Assembly: GCA_004376055.2 (NCBI GenBank)
Contig: CP049016.1
Span: 2,108,001 to 2,172,000, forward strand
Source of the DNA: Nitrospirales bacterium LBB_01
GTDB lineage: Bacteria; Nitrospirota; Thermodesulfovibrionia; Thermodesulfovibrionales; Magnetobacteriaceae
DNA length: 64,000 nt
Direction of reading: 5' to 3'
Made by a program: the position numbers and the translations under genes. Shown here one piece after another: positions 9,338 to 18,323 of this stretch (position 1 is the stretch's first letter; the number at the start of each line of letters is the position of its first letter). The notes under the pieces were generated by a model. The model ran no database searches and was not told the origin of the DNA. It worked only from the letters and a program-made list of their open reading frames with translations.

Positions 9338-10041
9338 CAACTCTTGGAATACTGGGCGGAATGGGGCCGCTATCGTCGGCAGAGTTTCTTCTGTCAATTT
9401 ATGAAGGCAACCGCACTGTCAGTGTGGAACAGGAAAATCCCGATGTAATCCTTTTTTCTTTAGCCTCTACAGCAGACAGAACCACTGCGTTACTTGGCAA
9501 CAATGACGACAACCTCTTTGCCACACTGAAAGACAATCTGATGGGGTTACAGGCACAGGGGGCACACAAGATTATTATATGCTGCTTTACGTCCCATCAC
9601 TTTTTACCCCGGCTCCCATCGGAATTGACACAGAGTATCATCTCCATAGTTGATGTAACACTCAAAGAGATAAGGAAACGAAAACGCCCGGCACTTTTAC
9701 TTGCCTCACGGGGGTGTTACGAAAAACAGGTGTTTCAGGCGTCAAAACTCTTTAGCGATGTGTCAGAGTATATTATAATTCCTGATGAGCATGACAGAAA
9801 AGTTGTGCACGATATTATCTATACCGACCTAAAGGTAAATCCCAATAAGAGTCTGGCTTATGAAAAGGTCAGGGCGCTTTTGGTAAAATACAACACTGAC
9901 ACATTTATAGCAGGCTGCACGGAATTTCATTTGCTTGTCAGATATATGCTGTCAAACTGTCGGGACGATATGGTCTCTTTCATAGATCCGCTTTTTACTA
10001 TTGCAAATAATCTAGAGGCGGTTTTAAATGAAGGTAGTTGA
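9334..10041 (+). CDS. Aspartate/glutamate racemase family protein
   Basis: 235 aa. Begins LGILGGMGPLSSAEF, the N-terminal signature of aspartate racemases. Two catalytic cysteines of cofactor-independent racemases are present: IICCFTSHHF (about residue 83, where CNTAH is usual) and AGCTEFH (about 194). The gene overlaps the DUF3368 stop by four bases and its own stop lies inside the start of NRPS 2 (14-bp overlap), so it is strongly coupled to the peptide synthetase. The likely job is to supply a D-amino acid (D-Asp or D-Glu class) to the assembly line; the substrate is not readable from sequence. Confidence 0.85.
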   Translation: MTTLGILGGMGPLSSAEFLLSIYEGNRTVSVEQENPDVILFSLASTADRTTALLGNNDDNLFATLKDNLMGLQAQGAHKIIICCFTSHHFLPRLPSELTQSIISIVDVTLKEIRKRKRPALLLASRGCYEKQVFQASKLFSDVSEYIIIPDEHDRKVVHDIIYTDLKVNPNKSLAYEKVRALLVKYNTDTFIAGCTEFHLLVRYMLSNCRDDMVSFIDPLFTIANNLEAVLNEGS

Positions 10042-13000
10042 CAAGAAAATACTTCATCTTGTTTTAGAGCAGGCTGCTGCACAGTATCCCCAAAAGTCTG
10101 CCATTGAGGACGACAATATAACCGTTTCATATAAAACATTATATGAAAGAGCAGATGAGGCGGCTTATACACTGCTTAGTGCAGGACTAATCAAAGAAGG
10201 AATTGTTGCAACATTTCTTGAAAGCAGTGCGGCATATGTAACCGCTATAATTGCAGTTATGAAAGCAGGCGGCGTATTTATGCCGATAGGGCTTGATACT
10301 CCACTAAGTCGTATAAATTATATGCTTAATAAAACCGCTCCATCAATTGTCATTACCACCGCCACTGACATGGAAAAAGTCAGAGCCATAGTTAGCGCTA
10401 AAAACGGCGGCAGTACACCCGCCATACTTATAATGGATGAGTCATTGAAACTTAAATGTGAAAACTGCACTTTAAACCGACAAAAGGCAGAAGTACAACA
10501 TAACCCTGACGATGGCTTATATATAATGTTTACCTCTGGTTCAACCGGAGAGCCAAAAGCAATTCTTGGCTGCAAAAAAAGCCTAAGCCACTTCATTCAC
10601 TGGGAGGCAGGCGAATTTGAGCTTGACTCATCGGTAAGGGTAAGTCAGTATGCTCCTATCACCTTTGACGCAAGCCTAAGAGACATATTTGTGCCTCTTC
10701 TTACCGGAGGCACTCTTTGTATTCCACAAAAAGAAACAAAGACAGATATGCGCAAGCTCCTTTTGTGGCTAAAAGAGCGTGCCATAACCGTGCTCCACTG
10801 TGTGCCATCTCTTTTTAGAGCGATTACAAAGGAGTTGCAGTATCATGAAAACGGCTCAATGCCGCTTCCCTCCCTAAGATACATTCTGATGGCAGGTGAA
10901 CCGCTTTATGAAAAAGACGTCAAAATGTGGATGGATGTTGCAGGGACAAACACACAGCTTGTAAACCTCTACGGGGCAAGTGAGACCACTCTGATTAAGA
11001 CATTTCACAGGATAACTGAAAGACCGCAGGGCAGCAATGCTATTATTCCAGTTGGAAAACCAATCTCAAACACAGCAGTGTTGATTATCAAAGGAAACCG
11101 CCTCTGCAATATCGGGGAAATCGGAGACATTTACATTAAAACCCCGTTTGCTGCAAAAGGCTACTACGGAGACCCTGAACTTACTGCAAAGAGTTTTGTT
11201 GTAAACCCATTGACAGGTCAAAGCGGAGACATCGTATATAAAACCGGAGACCTTGGCAGATACCTGCCCGATATGACGGTTGAATTCATCGGCCGCATCG
11301 ACACTCAGGTAAAGGTAAACGGCATACGGATTGAGCTGGGCGAGATAGAAAAGGCATTACTTGGGTTTAGCGCAATAGACGAAGTAGTTGTTACAGCGAT
11401 TAAAGACAATGAAAACGAAAACACGCTGGTCTGCTACTATACAGAAAAAACCGCCACAATAGCCGGGGATATTGTCCGCCATCTTGAGACATCACTTCCA
11501 CACTACATGATACCGGCGTTTTACGTTAGGCTTGACACATTTCCGCTTAATATAAACGGCAAGATAGACAAAAAAGCGCTGCCAAAGCCCGATGAACTCC
11601 TCTATGAAAAGACAGAATGTGCACCCCCTGCCACAGAGCTTGAAGTGTCAATTGAGAGGATATGGGCGGAGGTGCTCCAGTTAAAAAGGGTAAGCGTTAC
11701 GGCTCCTTTTTTTGAAACAGGGGGGCAATCGCTCAAAGCTACACGAATTGTCTCAAGACTATATAGAGACCTCAACGTGGAGGTCAGCCTTAAAGATTTT
11801 TTTGAAAATGACACTATAAGAAAGTTGGCCGCTTTCATTTCAACTGCTAAAAAGTGGCAAATGACTGGTATTGAACCCGTTGCTGCAAGTGAGCTTTACG
11901 AGGTGTCAAACGCTCAGCGCCGTCTCTGGATTCTTAATAAACTTAAGCCCGATGTAACGGCCTACAATATGCCTGGCGCTTACCTCTTAAGAGGAAAGCT
12001 CAATACCGACGCTCTTAAAAGCGCATTTAGCACCCTCAGTGAAAGACACGAATCTTTGAGAACCACGTTTGTTGAAATAAACTCAGTGCCTATGCAAAAG
12101 ATTAATGCTGAAGTACATCAAATAGTTGAGGAAATTGACTTAAGCAATAAAATTGACAACGAAACTATTGCAAGGGAAATAGCAAAACAAGAGGCAGAGA
12201 GTCCGTTTAATCTATCCGAGGGGCCGCTTATAAGAGCTAAGCTCATAAGACTTAACAATGAAACTCATGTGTTTATCATAAACATGCACCATATAATAAG
12301 CGATGCTCTTTCTATGGCGGTTATAACACAAGAAATAGGGCTTCTTTATAACGCCTTTCTAAGGGGTGAGAAAAATCCGCTTGCCCCCTTAAGGATTCAG
12401 TACAAAGACTATGCTGCATGGCAAAACGCTCAACAACATAGTGCAACTATGGAGCAAAGGAAACTCTACTGGCATAAAAAACTGGCAGGGGAGCTTACAC
12501 CACTGATGCTCCCCACTGACTATCCACGACCACCGGTTAAAACCTTTAACGGCGACACGGCTGCCATTTTCATTGACAAAGAGTTAGTGTCTGAGCTTAC
12601 AGCGCTTAGCGCTTCTCTTTTTATGACGCTGCTTGCCATATTTAAAATCATGCTTTTCCGCTATACCGCTCAAAACGACATAATTGTAGGCACTGCGGTA
12701 GCTAATAGAAATCTTGAAGAACTGGAACATCAGATAGGTTTCTTTATCAACACACTGGCTATCAGAGATGACATATACACTTATGACACGTTTTCCTCAG
12801 TGCTTGCCAAAGTTAAGCGCACAACTGAGGAAGCGCTGGAGCACCAGTCATATCCGTTTGACACACTCGTTGATGAGCTGTCTTTAAACCGCGATATTAG
12901 CCGCCAGCCGATATTTGATGCGGCTGTCAGTCTTAACGATGAGACCGCCACAGATGGTGAGACAATTCATGGAATTAACATATCTATGTTTTATGATGAT

Positions 13001-16000
13001 TGGAAAACAAGCAAGGTAGATGTTCTTTTCTCTTTCACAAAATCAAGAGAGACAGTATCTCTTGAGATAAATTACAACACAGATATTTTTAACAAAAATA
13101 CTATTGTTGCGATGGCATCACACTTTCAGATGCTTGCAAAGGAGGCAACTCAAAAGCCTCATGTTAAAATAAGCGCCCTTGAAATAATGACGGAAAAGGA
13201 AAAACACGCCGTGCTCTATCAATATAACGGCAAGATTACCGACTTTCCATCTGAGACAACAATTCCCGAATTTTTTAGAACTGTGGCTATGAAAACTCCG
13301 CACAACATGGCGGTCTCTTGTGATAACAGACACATTACGTTTGAGGAGCTTAACTTACTCTCTGACAACGTCGGCGCTTATCTAACAAATTCATGCGCTG
13401 TGAAGCCCTCTGATGTTGTGGGGGTTATGATGAGGCGTTCAGAGAGGGCAATTGCCGCTCTCATAGGCATAATGCGCTCCGGAGCCGTGTATATGCCGAT
13501 AGACACAGAGCTGCCTGATGAAAGAGTCGGATTTATGCTAAGTAACAGCTGCTGCCACACAGTGATAGCCGATTCCGATATAGCAGCAGGTAAGCATCCT
13601 GATATTACAGTGATTCCATTTGAAACTATTCCTCTAAATAATAATATTTCATGTAACATTACTGCGGATGCAGACTCTGCAGCCTATCTCCTTTACACCT
13701 CTGGTTCAACGGGAAAACCCAAAGGGGTTATGGTAAAGCACCGTGGATTTATAAACATGGCGACTGATCAAATAAAAACGTTTGGGATTAGCGAAACCGA
13801 CAGGATGCTTCAGTTTGCCTCCCTTTCTTTTGACGCCTCACTGTATGAGACATTTCTTGCTCTCTTTGCGGGTGCTGCCATAGTGATAGCCGGTAAGGAA
13901 ACAATTGCTGACACTAAAACTTTTATAGATTTCATAGAGACAGAGGCGGTTACGATGGTAACTCTGCCTCCTGTGTACTTAAGCACACTAAACAAACACC
14001 CGCTGCCCTCAGTGCGGACAATTATAACAGCTGGAGAGGCGGCAAGCGTTAAAGATGCGCTCTTTTACGCTGAAACGAAAAACTATGTTAACGCTTATGG
14101 CCCCACGGAGGCGTCCGTCTGTATTGCTTGCCACGTTGTTGAGCCGGAAAGACAATACGGCGGCAGCATTCCTATAGGGAAACCTCTGTCAAACCTCTCA
14201 GTCTTTGTGCTTGATGAGTCATTAAACCCTGTGCCAATTGGAATAAAGGGACAGATATGCGTAAGCGGAGTTGGACTGGCAGCCGGCTATATTAATGAAC
14301 CACAAATGACCTCTGCCGCCTTTGTGCCGCATTTTCTTGATAATACTCAACGGCTGTATCTAACCGGAGACATTGGGAAATGGCTCCCTGACGGCAATAT
14401 TGAGTTTTACGGCAGAAAGGACTGTCAGTTAAAAATACGAGGGTTTAGAATAGAGGCAGGTGAGGTGGAACATGCGCTTAAAGAGGTTCCAAATATAGAG
14501 AAAGTTTATGTTACAGCCATAAGTCGTAACGATAAGCCAAAGGAGCTTGCCGCATACTTTACAACTGTTTCAAACACACCTGATATTGATTCTTATCAAC
14601 TACGGAGAGCAATAGCTGCCAAACTTCCCTCATACATGATACCAGCTCATTTTATACACATAGAGGCATTTGCTCTTAACGTGAGCGGTAAGATTGACCA
14701 GAGCGCCCTACCCTTGCCTGATGAGATATATCCACTTGATGGGAAAATTGAAGACGAAAAACCTTCTGACCAAACTCAGCTTCTGCTTTTAGAAGCGTTT
14801 TGTTTTATACTTGGCAAAAAATACATCGGCATACATGATAATTTCTTTACAGTTGGCGGCGATTCAATAAAAGCGATCCAGCTGGCTTCAAAGCTTGCTT
14901 CAGATGGCCTTAATATAGGGATAAGTCAAATTTATCAGCATCCCACAGTTTTTGAGCTTGCACCGTTTGCGGTGAGAAAGAGCTGTCGGATAAAAGATGA
15001 AAATCTTACAGGCAGAGTTGTGCCGCTTACTCCTGTTCAATCGTGGTTTTTTGAAACACTCGTCAATACTACGTATCACTTTAACCAGTCCGTTATGCTT
15101 AGATGTGATGAGCGGTTGGATAGCGGCATCATGCAGAAGGTTCTAACTGAAATAACAAAACATCACGATACACTTAGAATGAGTTTTAGACGGATAAATG
15201 GCAAAGTGATTCAGCAATATGAAGATGTGAGAGACTTTCCACTAGTAGTGAAGGATTTTAGAGCGATTGCGGGAGCGATGTCAGATATCAGTGCACATAC
15301 TGAATCGCTGAGTGCCAGTTTTTTGCTTGAAAACGCTCCTCTTATTAAAGCAGCCATATACAAACTTGATGACTGTGATATGCTCTTTATAACAGCGCAT
15401 CACCTTGTTGTAGATATGGTTTCATGGCGCATCCTTTTAGAGGATATTTCTTCGGCTTACGGAGAGGCGATAAAGGGAGAGGTATATAAATTTCCTCAAA
15501 AAACCGATTCTTTCAAAAGCTGGGCAGAGTTTTTGGCCTCTTATGCACAAAGTGCCGAACTCCTTAATGAAATACCATACTGGAGTCACTTAGATGATAC
15601 CGGCTTAAGGGAGCTTCCTGCTGATTTCAAAAATCTGAAAAACGCCGCATATTGTGACATCAAACGCACCAATTTCTCCCTTAATGAAGCCTACACCGAT
15701 ATGCTGTTAACCCAGTCCGGGGCCGCATATAACACTGATGTCCCAGATTTGCTCCTTACAGCCCTTTTAAGAGCGCTTAAACTTTGGTGTGGGATAGAAC
15801 TTGCCGCTATTGACATGGAATGGCACGGAAGGGGATGGATTACAGAAGATATTGATCTATCCCGCACTGTGGGGTGGTTTACCGCTTTATATCCTGTAAT
15901 TGTTATTCTTCCTCAGACGGAAAATTCCGTGGCACATATTAAGCACGTAAAAGAGACGCTCCGCAAAACTCCACAAAAGGGTATGGGATATGGTATCATA

Positions 16001-16414
16001 AAATACATGACGCCGCATGATTTGAAAAAATCTCTGGCATTTAACTTAAAACCGAGAAAAATTTGCTTTAACTACCTGGGACAATTTGAGGAGCAATCAT
16101 CCAACAGCCTCTTTAGAGTGGAAAGCAGCTTTAAGGCAGCCGATGTAAGCGCTGATACAGTGTGCTTATACGATATGGATGTTAACTCTTATATATCAGA
16201 CGGAAAGCTGGCTGTTACAATCTCAATGGACGGCAGCCGTTTTAAACATAAAACAGTTGAGTACGTGAGAGACTGTTATGAGAAATCTCTGAAAGAGCTT
16301 ATTGAACACTGTGCAGGCGTAAAGGTGTCAGAGCTTACACCTGACGATATAGACTACGACGGACTTAGCATAGAAGAGCTTGACAATGTATTGGATAATC
16401 TTGAGGAGTTGTGA
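10028..16414 (+). CDS. Nonribosomal peptide synthetase 2 (A-T-C-A-T-E)
   Basis: 2128 aa. Domains: A1 (about 10-520), carrier 1 with GGQSLKAT (about 567), LCL condensation (about 620-1040; SNAQRRLW, HHIISDALS), A2 (about 1077-1560), carrier 2 with GGDSIKAI (about 1610), epimerization (about 1660-2090; HHLVVDMVSW, GWFTALYPV, FNYLGQF). By hand alignment to GrsA, the A1 pocket reads roughly D-A-R-H-L-A-L-L-I, which I cannot assign. A2 reads D-A-Y-T-I-A-A-V-C, close to the Phe pocket, so a D-aromatic residue is expected after the E domain. The C-domain motif is HHxxxDA instead of HHxxxDG. It starts directly with the A domain and so needs the C domain at the end of NRPS 1. Its start lies inside the racemase gene. 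Confidence 0.95.
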   Translation: MKVVDKKILHLVLEQAAAQYPQKSAIEDDNITVSYKTLYERADEAAYTLLSAGLIKEGIVATFLESSAAYVTAIIAVMKAGGVFMPIGLDTPLSRINYMLNKTAPSIVITTATDMEKVRAIVSAKNGGSTPAILIMDESLKLKCENCTLNRQKAEVQHNPDDGLYIMFTSGSTGEPKAILGCKKSLSHFIHWEAGEFELDSSVRVSQYAPITFDASLRDIFVPLLTGGTLCIPQKETKTDMRKLLLWLKERAITVLHCVPSLFRAITKELQYHENGSMPLPSLRYILMAGEPLYEKDVKMWMDVAGTNTQLVNLYGASETTLIKTFHRITERPQGSNAIIPVGKPISNTAVLIIKGNRLCNIGEIGDIYIKTPFAAKGYYGDPELTAKSFVVNPLTGQSGDIVYKTGDLGRYLPDMTVEFIGRIDTQVKVNGIRIELGEIEKALLGFSAIDEVVVTAIKDNENENTLVCYYTEKTATIAGDIVRHLETSLPHYMIPAFYVRLDTFPLNINGKIDKKALPKPDELLYEKTECAPPATELEVSIERIWAEVLQLKRVSVTAPFFETGGQSLKATRIVSRLYRDLNVEVSLKDFFENDTIRKLAAFISTAKKWQMTGIEPVAASELYEVSNAQRRLWILNKLKPDVTAYNMPGAYLLRGKLNTDALKSAFSTLSERHESLRTTFVEINSVPMQKINAEVHQIVEEIDLSNKIDNETIAREIAKQEAESPFNLSEGPLIRAKLIRLNNETHVFIINMHHIISDALSMAVITQEIGLLYNAFLRGEKNPLAPLRIQYKDYAAWQNAQQHSATMEQRKLYWHKKLAGELTPLMLPTDYPRPPVKTFNGDTAAIFIDKELVSELTALSASLFMTLLAIFKIMLFRYTAQNDIIVGTAVANRNLEELEHQIGFFINTLAIRDDIYTYDTFSSVLAKVKRTTEEALEHQSYPFDTLVDELSLNRDISRQPIFDAAVSLNDETATDGETIHGINISMFYDDWKTSKVDVLFSFTKSRETVSLEINYNTDIFNKNTIVAMASHFQMLAKEATQKPHVKISALEIMTEKEKHAVLYQYNGKITDFPSETTIPEFFRTVAMKTPHNMAVSCDNRHITFEELNLLSDNVGAYLTNSCAVKPSDVVGVMMRRSERAIAALIGIMRSGAVYMPIDTELPDERVGFMLSNSCCHTVIADSDIAAGKHPDITVIPFETIPLNNNISCNITADADSAAYLLYTSGSTGKPKGVMVKHRGFINMATDQIKTFGISETDRMLQFASLSFDASLYETFLALFAGAAIVIAGKETIADTKTFIDFIETEAVTMVTLPPVYLSTLNKHPLPSVRTIITAGEAASVKDALFYAETKNYVNAYGPTEASVCIACHVVEPERQYGGSIPIGKPLSNLSVFVLDESLNPVPIGIKGQICVSGVGLAAGYINEPQMTSAAFVPHFLDNTQRLYLTGDIGKWLPDGNIEFYGRKDCQLKIRGFRIEAGEVEHALKEVPNIEKVYVTAISRNDKPKELAAYFTTVSNTPDIDSYQLRRAIAAKLPSYMIPAHFIHIEAFALNVSGKIDQSALPLPDEIYPLDGKIEDEKPSDQTQLLLLEAFCFILGKKYIGIHDNFFTVGGDSIKAIQLASKLASDGLNIGISQIYQHPTVFELAPFAVRKSCRIKDENLTGRVVPLTPVQSWFFETLVNTTYHFNQSVMLRCDERLDSGIMQKVLTEITKHHDTLRMSFRRINGKVIQQYEDVRDFPLVVKDFRAIAGAMSDISAHTESLSASFLLENAPLIKAAIYKLDDCDMLFITAHHLVVDMVSWRILLEDISSAYGEAIKGEVYKFPQKTDSFKSWAEFLASYAQSAELLNEIPYWSHLDDTGLRELPADFKNLKNAAYCDIKRTNFSLNEAYTDMLLTQSGAAYNTDVPDLLLTALLRALKLWCGIELAAIDMEWHGRGWITEDIDLSRTVGWFTALYPVIVILPQTENSVAHIKHVKETLRKTPQKGMGYGIIKYMTPHDLKKSLAFNLKPRKICFNYLGQFEEQSSNSLFRVESSFKAADVSADTVCLYDMDVNSYISDGKLAVTISMDGSRFKHKTVEYVRDCYEKSLKELIEHCAGVKVSELTPDDIDYDGLSIEELDNVLDNLEEL

Positions 16415-16468
16415 CCAATACGTCAGGCAGCTGCTTGGTATAACAATTCAGGAACAGGAGAGCAGTAT

Positions 16469-17032
16469 ATGAGCGAAGAAGAACAATCCCAAAATGAACA
16501 AATCAGGGTGTCAAGGGCAAGGAAAAGACATTATCAATCATCAACGGAGGAAAACACTATGACAGCAGTAACAATGGAAGTTGGTAAGGAAAACGTTAAC
16601 ACTAAGAGCGCTGAGGCTGGTTCTACACTGATGCAGGCAAAAAAAATAGTTAGGGATCATTCAATATTCTCAGCAGTACCCTCTTTGGTACCGATTCCAC
16701 TGCTTGATTCCGCAGCGGCTATGGCAGTACAGTTGCGGATGTTAAAGAAACTGGGCGAACTATACGGAGTGGAGTTTTCAAAGCAGAAGGTAAAGACGAT
16801 AATCGCCTCATTGATTGGCGCTATTGGCACAGGGGCAGCAGCAGGCTCTTTGGTAAAGACAGTGCCGGTTGTGGGAATGGCCATAGGAGTTATCTCAATG
16901 GCTGTATCATTTGGAGCGATAACCTATGCCATAGGCATAGTCTTTGTCAACCACTTTGAGACAGGCGGCACATTTTTAGATTTTGACCTTGAGAAGGGAA
17001 AAGAGGCAGTTAAAAGCAGTCTCAGTAACTAA
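16469..17032 (+). CDS. DUF697 family membrane protein
   Basis: 187 aa. The core from about residue 60 (VPSLVPIPLLDSAAAMAVQLRMLKKLGELYGVEFS) through two hydrophobic segments (about 105-135 and 135-160) to NHFETGGTFLDFD matches DUF697 (C-terminal part of YcjF-like proteins). Two starts are possible: ATG 16469 with AGGAGAG eight bases before, or the in-frame ATG 16559 with GGAGG eight bases before. The extra 30 residues are charged and not typical of the family. It lies 54 bp after NRPS 2. Function unknown; inner-membrane location likely. Confidence 0.75.
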   Translation: MSEEEQSQNEQIRVSRARKRHYQSSTEENTMTAVTMEVGKENVNTKSAEAGSTLMQAKKIVRDHSIFSAVPSLVPIPLLDSAAAMAVQLRMLKKLGELYGVEFSKQKVKTIIASLIGAIGTGAAAGSLVKTVPVVGMAIGVISMAVSFGAITYAIGIVFVNHFETGGTFLDFDLEKGKEAVKSSLSN

Positions 17033-17058
17033 ATGTTCTTTGCATCTTATTATATTGA

Positions 17059-17182
17059 TACCAAGCGGCATTCAGAATGCATAACGCGGCGGCAAGGAGC
17101 AAGCGACGCAGGCGTACTTTTGCGTACGGTGAGGAGCTTGTGACAAAGCCAACAAAGTTAGGCGACTGAAGGCAATTTGGTA
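17059..17182. repeat. Putative 124-bp MITE-like element with imperfect terminal inverted repeats
   Basis: The left end TACCAAgcgGCaTTCAG and the reverse complement of the right end TACCAAattGCcTTCAG match at 13 of 17 positions. Between them is a GC-richer stretch with a small hairpin CGTAC-ttttgc-GTACG at about 17112-17127. There is no ORF. It lies between the DUF697 gene and the AlaX-like gene; the SD AAGGAGAG of the latter begins right at its right edge. Such short non-coding elements are usually present in many copies; only one is in this window. Confidence 0.6.
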
Positions 17183-17195
17183 AAGGAGAGGGTTA

Positions 17196-18323
17196 ATGCA
17201 AACAACAGAGAAGCTTTTCTATAAAGAACCCTTCATGCGGGAATTTAAGGCAACAGTCGTTGATGTGTCAAAAAATATGCTCGTATTGGACAGGACTCTG
17301 TTTTTCCCGCAAGGAGGATATCAGGAATACGACAACGGAACACTGACAAAAGGAGACGCACTCGCACGTGTGAATACCGTTTCTGACGAAAACGGTGTCG
17401 TGTATCATCAGGTTGACTCACCAGATCTTTTCGCTGCCGGCGATGAGGTTGAGGGCAGGATTGATTGGGATAGAAGGTGGTACCTCTCAACACTGCACTC
17501 AGCCCAGCACGTCATCTCCCGAATAGTGTTTAACCTGTACAAAGTATATACGACGCGTTCTGATTTTAGCGTCAATGGCGGAATGGTATCCTTTTCGGTG
17601 AACTTTAGCAACGACTGGATAGAGGCTGTTGAGGGGGAGTTTATGAAAATTGCCGAGAAAGCGCTCCCTGTGGAAAGGCTTTTTGACGGGGCTAATATCA
17701 GCATAAAAATAGCCGATATTGACACAAGCCCCTGCGGAGGTACTCATGTTACCACTACCTCTGACCTCAAGAGCGTCTATCTGCTTGGTACCGATAAGGG
17801 TAAGCTTCTCTTTGACGGCGGTAGTCCCGGAACGATAAGATTAAAAAAATTTGGCAGGGAGCACTTTAGAATCCGAAAAATGTATAACTTTCCCGATGAC
17901 GTCTTAAAAACCGTAGAGGAAAGCATCAACACTCTTAACGATATGGACACGGCTTTAGAAAAGTATAAAGTGGAGGCCTTTAGTAATGCGCTGAGGGATG
18001 AGTCTCTGGTAAGACAGGTAAAGGCTGTAAGAGTATCAGTCATTAAAAACGACGAGCTGGATACAAAGATTTTCAAAAAACTGATAAAGATGAAAGATAC
18101 CGTTTACACCTCAGACCTCTATCTTATATCGATAGACAAGAAAGTCATAGTGTATGCCGCTACGAATGCCGTTGGCGCCATAGACGTCTGTGGCTGGCTC
18201 ATCAATGAATCCCATGGTATCACAGGGGGCGGCAACAGAAAAAAGGTAGATATGATGCTGGAGAGGGGAAATTTTCAGACAATAGTTGACGGAGTAATAT
18301 CCAAAATAGAGGAAAGTGTTTGA
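17196..18323 (+). CDS. AlaX-like alanyl-tRNA editing protein with DHHA1-like tail
   Basis: 375 aa. Contains the editing-domain metal motifs HSAQH (about residues 100-104) and CGGTH (about 178-182) of AlaRS/AlaX, plus FFPQGGYQEYDNG near residue 30. The C-terminal ~150 residues end in GGGNRKKVDMM, resembling the Gly-rich DHHA1 domain, so it is the long AlaX type. There is no aminoacylation domain, so it would act in trans, hydrolysing wrongly charged tRNA-Ala (Ser or Gly). SD AAGGAGAG precedes the ATG. The stop overlaps the TTG of the radical SAM gene. In this context it may be recruited to another aminoacyl ester; that is speculation. Confidence 0.85.
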   Translation: MQTTEKLFYKEPFMREFKATVVDVSKNMLVLDRTLFFPQGGYQEYDNGTLTKGDALARVNTVSDENGVVYHQVDSPDLFAAGDEVEGRIDWDRRWYLSTLHSAQHVISRIVFNLYKVYTTRSDFSVNGGMVSFSVNFSNDWIEAVEGEFMKIAEKALPVERLFDGANISIKIADIDTSPCGGTHVTTTSDLKSVYLLGTDKGKLLFDGGSPGTIRLKKFGREHFRIRKMYNFPDDVLKTVEESINTLNDMDTALEKYKVEAFSNALRDESLVRQVKAVRVSVIKNDELDTKIFKKLIKMKDTVYTSDLYLISIDKKVIVYAATNAVGAIDVCGWLINESHGITGGGNRKKVDMMLERGNFQTIVDGVISKIEESV

